Source of the DNA: Yanghanlia sp047501535
Lineage (GTDB): Bacteria > Pseudomonadota > Gammaproteobacteria > Burkholderiales > Burkholderiaceae_B
Reading direction: 5' to 3'
Assembly (NCBI RefSeq): GCF_047501535.1
Contig: NZ_JAZDRJ010000015.1
Span: forward strand, 14,331-78,330
DNA: 64,000 nucleotides
The translations under genes and the position numbers were made by a program. Numbering within the stretch: the first letter of the stretch is position 1; each line of letters starts with the position of its first letter. The notes beneath the pieces were generated by a model, which saw nothing but the letters and a program-made list of their open reading frames with translations, was not told the DNA's origin and searched no databases. This document shows, one piece after another, positions 1 through 6,945 of this stretch.

Positions 1-124
1 AATTGTGTACGATCGGGAGGAGCGTAGCCAATTAGCTGTCGATCAAGGACGGTTTGCCGAAGAGTACGTCATCAAACCCTACTACACCGTTCTGAATCAA
101 TGGGCGGAAAATTACGCCGCCTGA
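1..124 (+). CDS. mesX: C-terminal end of probable MesX (DUF1852), partial
   Basis: An open frame enters from the left edge and stops with TGA at 122-124, leaving about 40 residues that end in a tryptophan- and tyrosine-rich tail (FAEEYVIKPYYTVL, then QWAENYAA). The next gene starts 27 bases later on the same strand. The identification rests mainly on context: MesD-type methionine synthases are accompanied by a DUF1852 protein, named MesX, that they need for activity together with oxygen (established for the family). The fragment is too short to prove the domain by eye. The start lies outside the window. Confidence 0.6.
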   Translation, partial: IVYDREERSQLAVDQGRFAEEYVIKPYYTVLNQWAENYAA

Positions 125-151
125 CCCACCTAGAACCGATTATCCATCACC

Positions 152-1180
152 ATGAAAAAACTATTACCTACTTCTACTGCCGGCAGCTTGCCTAAACCCT
201 CCTGGCTTGCTGAGCCCGAGAAACTCTGGTCACCCTGGAAACTGCAGAACGGCGAACTCGTAGAAGGAAAGCAAGATGCTCTGCGCATCGCCTTGCTGGA
301 GCAGCAAGTGGCCGGCATTGACATCGTCAGCGATGGCGAACAAACGCGGCAGCATTTCGTGACGACGTTCATCGAACACCTCGAAGGCGTCGATTTCGAA
401 AAACGCGAGACCGTTAAAATTCGCGATCGTTACGATGCAAGCGTGCCAACGGTGGTGGGCGCCGTCGCTCGCCAAAAACCCGTTTTTGTGGAAGATGCCA
501 AGTTTCTGCGTCAGCAGACAAAGCAACCTATCAAGTGGGCACTGCCCGGCCCCATGACCATGATTGACACGCTTTACGATGCCCACTACAAAAGCCGGGA
601 AAAACTGGCTTGGGAATTCGCAAAAATCCTCAATCAGGAAGCCAAAGAACTGGAAGCGGCCGGTGTCGATATCATTCAGTTCGACGAACCCGCATTCAAT
701 GTGTTCTTTGACGAAGTCAACGACTGGGGCATCGCCACCCTGGAACGCGCTATTGAGGGCTTGAAATGTGAAACCGCAGTTCACATCTGCTATGGCTACG
801 GAATCAAAGCGAATATCGATTGGAAAAATTCGCTGGGTTCAGAATGGCGACAATACGAAGAAGCCTTTCCCAAGCTACAACAATCTAATATCGACCTTAT
901 CTCGCTGGAATGCCATAACTCGCGGGTCCCCATGGACCTCATTGAACTCATACGGGGCAAGAAAGTGATGGTGGGGGCGATTGATGTCGCAAACAACCGC
1001 ATTGAAACGCCCGAAGAAGTCGCCGACACCTTGCGCAAAGCCCTTAAGTTCGTCGACGCAGACAAACTTTACCCATGCACCAACTGCGGCATGGCTCCGT
1101 TGTCCCGCTCCGTGGCACGCGGCAAATTGAATGCATTAAGCGCAGGCGCAGAAATCATCCGCACCGAACTCTCGACCTAA
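152..1180 (+). CDS. mesD: MesD-type core methionine synthase
   Basis: This 342-residue protein matches only the C-terminal catalytic barrel of cobalamin-independent methionine synthase MetE (about 750 residues); the N-terminal folate-binding half is absent. Zinc/homocysteine ligands are recognisable: His211 and Cys213 in AVHICYGYG, Glu253 in LECHNSR, and Cys312 in CTNCGMAP, corresponding to the His-Cys-Glu-Cys set of MetE. Core synthases transfer a methyl group to homocysteine without folate. The MesD family, known from aerobic bacteria, needs neither methyltetrahydrofolate nor B12 but requires the DUF1852 protein and oxygen. The preceding partial gene and following flavin reductase fit that operon. 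MesD is preferred over a generic MetE-like protein because of length and neighbours. Confidence 0.85.
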   Translation: MKKLLPTSTAGSLPKPSWLAEPEKLWSPWKLQNGELVEGKQDALRIALLEQQVAGIDIVSDGEQTRQHFVTTFIEHLEGVDFEKRETVKIRDRYDASVPTVVGAVARQKPVFVEDAKFLRQQTKQPIKWALPGPMTMIDTLYDAHYKSREKLAWEFAKILNQEAKELEAAGVDIIQFDEPAFNVFFDEVNDWGIATLERAIEGLKCETAVHICYGYGIKANIDWKNSLGSEWRQYEEAFPKLQQSNIDLISLECHNSRVPMDLIELIRGKKVMVGAIDVANNRIETPEEVADTLRKALKFVDADKLYPCTNCGMAPLSRSVARGKLNALSAGAEIIRTELST

Positions 1181-1266
1181 CCCCCAGGGAAAGCACAGCC
1201 ATGGCCTGCCTCTACCGTATTCACCAAAATGGTAGGGGCAGCCGGGCGCGGAAACACCCCTATTAA

Positions 1267-1785
1267 ATGTCTGCTATGTCATCCCCTGGTACTGCTATTC
1301 ACTCTTCAAATTTTCGGGAAGCTCTCAGTCATTTTGCGTCCGGCATCACGGTTATCGCCTCACACATTGATGACGAGCCGGTGGGCTTCACCTGCCAGTC
1401 GTTCTACAGCGTATCCATCAGCCCGCCGCTGGTCTCATTCAGCGTCATGTCCACTTCCGCCAGCTACCCAAAAATTCGCAAAGCCGGCCGGTTCATCGTC
1501 AATATACTGTCGGGCGAACAAAGTCATGTTTCCAACCAATTCGCGCGGCGCGGCACGGATAAATGGCAAGGCATCCGTTGGCAGAAGTCACCCTTGGGCA
1601 ACCCCATCATTGCCGACAGCCTGCACTGGCTTGATTGCGAAATCCACGCTGAATACCCCGCCGGGGATCACCTGATCGTCATCGGTGAAGTCAAGGCGTT
1701 GGGCCGACAAGCTGCGCCAGCGGCAGAGCCCTTGCTGTACTTCAAAGGGCAATACCGTAATCTTGCTGTGTTGTGCGAGGCTTAA
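1267..1785 (+). CDS. Flavin reductase-like protein (FMN-binding split barrel)
   Basis: The 172-residue protein has the features of the short-chain flavin reductase family (HpaC/DIM6/NTAB type). After a serine-rich start it shows FREALSHFASGITVIAS, then GFTCQSFYSVSISPPLVSFS, the flavin-phosphate binding region, and a late GDHLIVIGEV strand followed by LLYFKGQYR. Such enzymes reduce free FMN or FAD with NAD(P)H and supply it to an oxygenase partner. It lies 86 bases after mesD on the same strand; a hairpin with 8-bp arms (1209-1216 with 1231-1238, one G-T pair) sits in the gap without a T-run. A second ATG at 1276 is an alternative start. The inferred role is supplying reduced flavin to the oxygen-dependent MesX/MesD system; an unrelated monooxygenase partner is possible. 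Confidence 0.8.
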   Translation: MSAMSSPGTAIHSSNFREALSHFASGITVIASHIDDEPVGFTCQSFYSVSISPPLVSFSVMSTSASYPKIRKAGRFIVNILSGEQSHVSNQFARRGTDKWQGIRWQKSPLGNPIIADSLHWLDCEIHAEYPAGDHLIVIGEVKALGRQAAPAAEPLLYFKGQYRNLAVLCEA

Positions 1786-1833
1786 TTCGGCCAAGTGCGC
1801 GGCTCAACCTTTTCAGTTGGCTTCGGTATTTCC

Positions 1834-2208
1834 TCAAGCCACTTGTAGCGAACCCTGCGCCCCCATCAACAAATCAATGACATCGGGAGCCGTGATAATC
1901 TCATAGCGTGCGTCCATTTGCTCTTCAGTAAAGCCGTTATGCACCATACAAGATTTGCACACAGCCACCCGCCCGCCCTGATCCAGGTATTTCTGCAAAA
2001 GATCCGCCGCCGGCTCAAAAGGTTGGCCAATATCCATACCGTCGGCAGCGCCTGGCACGCCAAGCTCAACACCCTCAGCCATCAGAATCAGGCAGCTTGA
2101 ATGCCCCTTGATTCTCGCATTCAAAGCCATTGTCAAAGCGACTGTGACTTTGTCAGGATTGCCTGAACCATGGAATAAGGTAGACACATAATCAGCGGTC
2201 TGCAGCAT
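1834..2208 (-). CDS. DsrE/DsrF-like family protein
   Basis: The 124-residue product resembles the DsrE/DsrF/TusD sulfur-relay fold: a hydrophobic first strand with ALTMALNARIKGHSSCLILM, a loop with GAADG, then GGRVAVCKSCMVHNG, where Cys residues occupy the usual functional position, and a final ITAPDVIDLLMGA helix. The ATG at 2208 is chosen because GGAGA lies just upstream; an in-frame start at 2241 would add a leader without a ribosome site. It stands alone on the minus strand, convergent with the methionine operon. Members may carry persulfide sulfur, but many are uncharacterised, so no substrate is assigned. Confidence 0.7.
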   Translation of the reverse strand: MLQTADYVSTLFHGSGNPDKVTVALTMALNARIKGHSSCLILMAEGVELGVPGAADGMDIGQPFEPAADLLQKYLDQGGRVAVCKSCMVHNGFTEEQMDARYEIITAPDVIDLLMGAQGSLQVA

Positions 2209-2312
2209 GGGAACTCTCCAGTCAATTGTGCGTTCTGGCACGATAAATATTCGATCTTACTAAACTAAGAGGGTGTCGGCCTGTCCTTTCTACAATAGTC
2301 GGAAGCGTTGCC

Positions 2313-2338
2313 AAAAACAAAGCCGGGGCATTCCGGCT
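2313..2338 (-). terminator. Rho-independent terminator after the toxin gene
   Basis: The inverted repeat AGCCGG (2321-2326) and CCGGCT (2333-2338) has a 6-base loop. Read on the minus strand it is followed by TTTGTTTTTGG. It lies about 100 bases downstream of the toxin stop codon. Confidence 0.6.
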
Positions 2339-2439
2339 CCGGAAGCACGCTAAAAGCACAAATACAGGATGCGCCACGGAACGGATGGAATCTGGCAAGT
2401 TCGCCATCTGACGAGAACAAGGGCCTCACAGCCCAGGAT

Positions 2440-2787
2440 TCACTCAAAAAGAATGGCTTCAATTCGAGCCAGAACCTCGTCAACAATGGATTGCGGCACA
2501 GCTTCTTTGAGCCGTACTTTGCGCGCCCGCCAATCCAGCGACTTCAACTGGTGGCAGTGCACAGCACCCTGAGTGTCTGTGCCCGCCCCCATCAACGTGA
2601 CTACCGTTCCATAAGTTCTGGCCGCTGCCGCGGCCCCTTGCGAAATCGGACAAATCATCGCCAACCCTTGCTGGTTGAAGACCTTGCCGCTCAGAACTAG
2701 ACCAAAGTGCGGGCCTTTCATCTCTCGCCCGGAAGATGGGTCAAATTCGAGATGCACGATGTCGCCACGATTAGGCACGTAAGCCAT
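2440..2787 (-). CDS. MazF/ChpB-family endoribonuclease toxin
   Basis: The 115-residue protein has the MazF/PemK barrel pattern: PNRGDIVHLEFDPSSGREMK at the start (the RGDI...FDP signature), then GLVLSGKVFNQQGLAMICPI and QGAVHCHQLKSLDWRARKV. It is closest in appearance to ChpB. Family members cleave mRNA and are neutralised by a cognate AbrB-fold antitoxin. The start codon overlaps the antitoxin stop by one base (TGATG), so translation is probably coupled. Length is typical and no key segment is missing, so the pair looks intact. Plasmid PemK would be an equally fair family name. Confidence 0.88.
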   Translation of the reverse strand: MAYVPNRGDIVHLEFDPSSGREMKGPHFGLVLSGKVFNQQGLAMICPISQGAAAAARTYGTVVTLMGAGTDTQGAVHCHQLKSLDWRARKVRLKEAVPQSIVDEVLARIEAILFE

Positions 2788-3032
2788 CAGCCGTCCTCCA
2801 GTCCTACCGAAGGCATTTCTTCCCAGCCCTCGGCACGAGGCAAACCTTCAGGCATTTCGGCCATCAGGTCGGTCAGCTTATAGCGCGGGCGGGCAGGTGC
2901 CTCGACGGTCATCTTCTTTCCCTGAAGATGCAACTCAACCTGAGAACCTTCGCTAAGGCCGTTCTGTTCGACAAACACCTTGGGAACGGTCATCACGAGC
3001 GAACCGCCTGCTTTACGTAGCGTTTGAAGCAT
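2787..3032 (-). CDS. MazE/ChpS-family antitoxin (AbrB fold)
   Basis: This 81-residue protein begins with LRKAGGSLVMTVPKVFVEQN, the swapped-hairpin AbrB/MazE DNA-binding pattern, followed by GSQVELHLQG. It ends in an acidic, proline-containing tail (MPEGLPRAEGWEEMPS), the part that normally blocks the toxin active site. AGGAG lies eight bases before the ATG. It precedes and overlaps the toxin gene. MazE-type antitoxins repress their own promoter, and two perfect dyads lie at the likely promoter here (3053-3067 and 3082-3109), which fits autoregulation. Confidence 0.85.
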   Translation of the reverse strand: MLQTLRKAGGSLVMTVPKVFVEQNGLSEGSQVELHLQGKKMTVEAPARPRYKLTDLMAEMPEGLPRAEGWEEMPSVGLEDG

Positions 3033-3052
3033 AGAGGTCTCCTGTTTATTCT

Positions 3053-3109
3053 GAACTTAATAAGTTCTATTTTAGTAGTACTATTTATCCTACACAAGTA
3101 GGATAAATA
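3053..3109 (-). promoter_or_regulatory. Promoter and twin operators of the toxin-antitoxin operon
   Basis: On the minus strand a TTGTGT box (3092-3097) and a TAAAAT box (3069-3074) are separated by 17 bases, giving a sigma-70-like promoter. A dyad with 12-bp arms (3082-3093 and 3098-3109, loop ACAA) covers the -35 box. A second dyad, GAACTTA-A-TAAGTTC (3053-3067), falls where transcription should begin. Both are placed as operators for the antitoxin would be. Protein binding is inferred. Confidence 0.6.
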
Positions 3110-3184
3110 TATCCGATTGAATAAACGCTTCAAGAATCACAATCGCCTGCCCCCGGTGTTTGTCAACAATGATGTCCGTTTTCT

Positions 3185-3432
3185 TCATGCGGCGCGGCTG
3201 AGTTTGTGATCGTCGGCGGCACTTACTTTCGGCGGGTTTAACCACACCTCGCCAATTGGGTTCCAGTCACGCGTGTGGCGGCCCTTCCAACGCTGAGGCA
3301 TGGCTTGTTTCGCCGCTTCGTAGACGGTGCGGCGGCGTTCAAGAATGGCGTGCTCCTGCCCATAATGTCGCTGCTCGGGTGTCACGAACTTGATGCCGCT
3401 GTGGCGGTGCTCCGTGTTGTACCAAGTCACGA
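3185..3432 (-). pseudogene. IS3-family transposase, C-terminal remnant
   Basis: The minus-strand frame encodes the tail of an IS3-family OrfB integrase: FVTWYNTEHRHSGIKFVTP, then a HYGQ...ILERRRTVYEAAKQ helix and a terminal W-P-...-LNPPK motif. It ends with TGA at 3185-3187. The N-terminal helix-turn-helix and the DDE catalytic residues are absent. Homology ends near 3430, where the sequence passes abruptly into an IS110-type gene on the other strand. About 80 of some 280 residues survive, so it cannot be active. Confidence 0.8.
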
Positions 3433-4211
3433 AGCGCAACAAGAACGACGCAGCCGACGCCGAAGCGATCTGCGTGGCGGCAACCCGTCCCGAGATGCCT
3501 ACGGTTCCTGTGAAGACGGCAAGCCAGCAGTCGATTCTCTCCATTCACCGCGCCCGTCAGGGTTTTGTGAAGGCAAGGACTGCGCAAGCCAACCAGATCC
3601 GCGGGCTGCTGGCCGAATTCGGCTTCGTGATTCCGCAAGGCATCATCCACCTTGGCAAAAGCGTGCCGGAGATCATTGAGGATGGCGACAATGACCTACC
3701 GGGCAGCTTCCGGCTCTTGATCTTGCGCTTGCTGGATCATCTGAAAGTGCTCGACAACCAGGTCGAGGAACTGGAGGCTGAGATCGTGCGCTGGCATAGG
3801 GAGAATGAGGCAAGCAAACGCCTGTCCGAAGTGCCCGGTATCGGCCCCATGACGGCAAGTGCCTTAGTAGCCTCGGTGGGAGACGCACGTAACTTTAAAA
3901 ACGGTAGACAGCTCGCAGCCTGGTTGGGGCTCGTGCCACGGCAGCACTCCTCGGGGGGCAAGCCCACACTTCTGGGCATTAGCAAGCGTGGCGATACATA
4001 TCTGCGCACACTACTCATTCATGGCGCTCGCGCTGTGTTGCGCTTTGGGCAAGCCCAGCCGGATTCACAGCTGTGGACAGAACGGCTTCTGGCACGACGT
4101 CACAAGAACGTCGCGGCGGTAGCGCTTGCCAACAAGAACGCACGCATCGTGTGGGCATTGCTTGCACACGAGCGTAGGTTCCGGTGCGACTACGCGCAGA
4201 ACGCCGCGTAG
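3432..4211 (+). pseudogene. IS110/IS1111-type transposase, N-terminally truncated
   Basis: The frame reads RNKNDAADAEAICVAATRP, the last part of the DEDD RuvC-like domain, then a coiled-coil stretch (LDHLKVLDNQVEELEAEIVR). It continues with the Transposase_20 domain VPGIGPMTASALVASVGD, then LGLVPRQHSSGGK with the conserved Ser, and LGISKRGDTYLRTLLIHGAR. Family members are about 340 residues; here roughly the first 80, with two of the four acidic residues, are missing, replaced by IS3-derived sequence. An ATG at 3390 opens the frame within IS3 sequence, but the product would lack catalytic function. The C-terminus and 3' flank look preserved. Confidence 0.85.
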
Positions 4212-4453
4212 CCGCACCGGCTGATTATAAGAATCTCCAGGGACGATTTCACAGGAGCATAGAGACCTACCACCGATTGCACAGGCAATTCATGACGTGA
4301 TGGCGTAACAGGTAAGACCGTGGTCGGAAAACCTCACCTCAGTCCAGTGCCACAGAGCACGATATTGTGATCAGGAGCCGACCAGCATATTCCATCAGGG
4401 ACATGGGGCGACGGCCTCAGACAAAAGTCCGGATCTATGGCAGCAATCATTAC
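4212..4453 (+). other. 3' flank of the IS1111-like element (possible guide-RNA region)
   Basis: Between the transposase stop and the cas3 remnant lie about 240 bases without a convincing gene. In IS1111-group elements the non-coding segment downstream of the transposase carries the RNA that pairs with target and donor DNA (bridge or seek RNA; established for the group). Position and length fit. I cannot fold the sequence or delimit the right end; homology to cas3 resumes around 4455-4480. Confidence 0.4.
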
Positions 4454-4828
4454 CTACCAACTATCACCGATCGAAGGCTTGGCAAAATGGGGGCGACCAT
4501 CTATGACAGAGGGGAAAGACAGGCCAGCCTGAATACATCTCTGCCGCCCTGCCTCCCACTTACTCTGAAAACCAGGAATTGCCTTTCCAAAATCGTGCAA
4601 GCCGACCAGTGCCACCAGCCACCGAACCACCTCATCTTGCTTTAACCCGAAAGCTTGGATGGCCCAATTTCGGGTGCTTGCAGGCTCTCGGTTCAGGATT
4701 TCCTCGGCGACTGCCGCAACATCCAGCATATGCGCAAGAAGACCATGCCCGCCTTCCTCGGAGCTTTTCGCCCATAAAGCACGCACGGGGGGCGAAAGAG
4801 AAGAAAATCTCATGTCATAAAAATACAT
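4454..4828 (-). pseudogene. cas3: cas3 N-terminal HD-nuclease remnant
   Basis: The 124-residue product looks like the start of a type I CRISPR Cas3. It contains RALWAKSSEEGGHGLLAHML with His28 and His33, a DVAAVAEEIL helix, and GLHDFGKAIPGFQSKW carrying the His78-Asp79 pair of the HD metal site. Cas3 normally exceeds 700 residues. Here the frame ends shortly after the HD core, exactly where the IS1111-like element abuts, and no helicase motifs follow. No cas5/6/7/8/11 genes, cas1-cas2 or repeat array are visible nearby. The insertion or an associated deletion presumably removed the rest. A start at Met6 (4813) is also possible. Subtype cannot be resolved. Confidence 0.75.
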
Positions 4829-5143
4829 TTAATTACATATTCCAGATTTTAGAGTCCAACACCAAACCGGGAAAGCGGCATTAACCCGAAGCAGCGCTGA
4901 GCGCATCGCGCCCCATCGATTGGCATGGTTTGGCGATGGACTTACACCAAAATCACACCAAGAAAATAGCCCGTAACTTGGGGCATATCCTGGCGTGTTG
5001 ACATACCTTTGATAGCGCTCGCCCTGGCCTTCTTCTGCACGCCTTCCCCTTACTCTAGGTAGCTCATCTCCGTCAGAGGGGGAACCTTCTCACTTCTAAA
5101 ATGTCAGATATTAGGGTATAGTTTCTCACCAATCGAGGCGTCT
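4829..5143. other. Intergenic stretch between cas3 remnant and AbiE genes
   Basis: These 315 bases are AT-rich near the cas3 start and contain no convincing gene. A TATAGT hexamer at 5117-5122, about 20 bases before the abiEi-like ATG, is a plausible -10 box; the -35 is weak. I see no CRISPR-like repeats. Confidence 0.5.
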
Positions 5144-5740
5144 ATGAACACACTACCTCAAGCTATCCTGAAGCAAGCACAATCCCTCCCTGAAGGAGGC
5201 GTTCTGTCGCCCAAGGAATTTCTGCATCTCGGTAGTCGCGCCGCGATTGACCAGGCGTTCTCCCGGTTAAACAAGGAAGGAAAACTGCTGCGCGTCGCCC
5301 GTGGCGCTTACGTTGCCCCGGTGTCCAGCCGATTTGGCGCACGAGCGCCGTCTCCCGAAAAAGTGGTTCAGGCACTCGCTGAACAAAATGGCGAGATTGT
5401 CGTGCCGCATGGCGCCAGTTCAGCCAATGTCTTGGGGTTAACTCAACAAGTACCCATCCGTGAGGTCTACCTCACATCTGGGAAAACGCGCGAACTCACG
5501 CTTGGCCATTCGACCGTGCTCGTCAAGCACGCACCGCGCTGGATGATGGCACTGGGCTCGCGTCCCGCTGGTGCAGCGGTGCGTGCCCTGGCCTGGATGG
5601 GACCTACTCACGTCAGCAAATCCCTAGCGTCACTACACCGCACCCTACCTAGCTCCGAGTGGCAAGCTCTTGTAAGCGCACGGGCTGGCCTGCCTGGCTG
5701 GATGGCTCAAGCCATCGGCAAGGAGGCGATGCATGGCTGA
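5144..5740 (+). CDS. AbiEi-like antitoxin (DUF6088 type)
   Basis: The 198-residue protein starts with a winged-helix domain (LSPKEFLHLGSRAAIDQAFS, then LNKEGKLLRVARGAYVAP). It continues with the AbiEi antitoxin pattern VPHGASSANVLGLTQQVP, a GK-T-R-L motif (SGKTRELTLGHSTV) and a helical end. In AbiE (type IV) systems this protein represses the operon and counteracts the toxin without binding it directly. Its end overlaps the start of the nucleotidyltransferase gene by 8 bases. The ATG follows an AT-rich promoter-like sequence. Family assignment is good; function in phage defence is inferred. Confidence 0.82.
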   Translation: MNTLPQAILKQAQSLPEGGVLSPKEFLHLGSRAAIDQAFSRLNKEGKLLRVARGAYVAPVSSRFGARAPSPEKVVQALAEQNGEIVVPHGASSANVLGLTQQVPIREVYLTSGKTRELTLGHSTVLVKHAPRWMMALGSRPAGAAVRALAWMGPTHVSKSLASLHRTLPSSEWQALVSARAGLPGWMAQAIGKEAMHG

Positions 5741-6773
5741 ATCCTTTTTCGACCTCAGCAAAGCAGATCAACGAGAAGCATTGGAATATGCCCGCGCCCA
5801 ATCAGGCCGCCCCGCCCATCTTCTGGAAAAGGACATCTGGGTGGTCTGGGTCCTACACGCTCTCTTTGACTCCTCGTTAACGAATGATCTGACCTTCAAG
5901 GGTGGCACATCACTATCCAAGGTCTACAAAATCATTGACCGTTTCTCTGAAGATATTGATCTCACGTATGACATTCGTAAGCTGATCCCGGATTTACTTG
6001 GCGATGACGGAGAATTGCCATCCAGCCGCAGCCAGGCAAACAAATGGACCAAGGCTGTCCGAAGTCGCCTCCCTGACTGGATCACAAGCGAAGTGCTGCC
6101 CATTCTGCAACAGGCTCTGAATCGCTACAATCTCGACGCACGCATCGAGCTTGGTGGTCAAGATAATGACAAACTACTACTGCGCTACCCTGCATTAATG
6201 CAAGGCACAGGTTATGTAGCACCGATCGTCACTCTGGAATTTGGTGGCCGGGCCACCGGTGAACCCCATCAGGTACATGAGGTCGCCTGCGATATCGCCG
6301 AACACCTCCCAGACATAGTGCTTCCAACGGCCTCACCAGTGGTAATGAGCGTCAGTCGCACCTTTTGGGAAAAAGCCACAGCAGCACATGTATTCTGTGC
6401 TCAAGGACGAATGCGCGGTGAGCGCTACGCACGACACTGGCATGATCTGGCAGCAATCGCCCGAAGCCCTTATTTCGCCCCGACAATCTCTGACCGCGAA
6501 GTGGCAATGGCCGTTGCCCGTCATAAATCGTGTTTTTTTATCGAAAAAGATATCAAGGGCCAAGTCATCGATTACTTAGCTGCGACGACCGGACATTTGC
6601 AAATTGTTCCAACAGGCGAAGCCAAGGTTGCTCTGGAGCATGACTACGCCGCCATGCTCGCAGATGACATAATGCTGGGTGAGGCTCTGCCTTTTGACGA
6701 GTTATTGAAAGCCTGCGTTGACCTTGAAACAAAAACAAACAAGGCTGCCCATGAAGAATCACGCCATCCATAA
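5733..6773 (+). CDS. AbiEii-like nucleotidyltransferase toxin
   Basis: The 346-residue protein carries the nucleotidyltransferase signature of AbiEii/MenT toxins: FKGGTSLSKVYKIIDRFSED with Gly57-Gly58-Thr59-Ser60, followed by Asp74 and Asp76 in SEDIDLTYD. Upstream is a LLEKDIWVVWVLHALF helix typical of the family, and later there is a FWEKATAAHVFC segment and a RHWHDLAAI helix. Characterised relatives transfer nucleotides to tRNA or other targets and cause abortive infection or growth arrest. Length and motifs are complete. The gene overlaps its antitoxin by 8 bases and a small downstream ORF by 23 bases, so three genes may be co-transcribed. Confidence 0.87.
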   Translation: MAESFFDLSKADQREALEYARAQSGRPAHLLEKDIWVVWVLHALFDSSLTNDLTFKGGTSLSKVYKIIDRFSEDIDLTYDIRKLIPDLLGDDGELPSSRSQANKWTKAVRSRLPDWITSEVLPILQQALNRYNLDARIELGGQDNDKLLLRYPALMQGTGYVAPIVTLEFGGRATGEPHQVHEVACDIAEHLPDIVLPTASPVVMSVSRTFWEKATAAHVFCAQGRMRGERYARHWHDLAAIARSPYFAPTISDREVAMAVARHKSCFFIEKDIKGQVIDYLAATTGHLQIVPTGEAKVALEHDYAAMLADDIMLGEALPFDELLKACVDLETKTNKAAHEESRHP

Positions 6774-6945
6774 ATCCACCGAAGCTCCGCAGCAAACCAT
6801 TACAGAGGGCAAGCGAGTCTTCAAGTTTCCCTATAAGCGAATCCCGGTTGTCACCAGCGAAATGTGGGAACGCATGGAGAACGCCGCCCGCGTACCACGC
6901 AAAGATCAGCGCTACCCGGTGATAATTGAAGCGCCTGACGTCTGA
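6751..6945 (+). CDS. Small protein downstream of the AbiE toxin, unrecognised
   Basis: This 64-residue frame begins 23 bases before the end of the AbiEii-like gene, in another frame, after AAGGCT. Its basic and aromatic composition (KRVFKFPYKRIPVVTSEMWE, then RVPRKDQRYPVI) looks like real protein rather than a shadow frame. I recognise no family. Operon position suggests it belongs to the AbiE cassette, perhaps as an accessory or a gene carried with it. An in-frame ATG at 6718 would lengthen it and deepen the overlap. Confidence 0.45.
   Translation: MKNHAIHKSTEAPQQTITEGKRVFKFPYKRIPVVTSEMWERMENAARVPRKDQRYPVIIEAPDV

Noticed and set aside
4829..5143. A CRISPR array next to the cas3 remnant
   Set aside because: I looked for spaced near-identical repeats of 25-40 bases and found none, here or elsewhere in the window.
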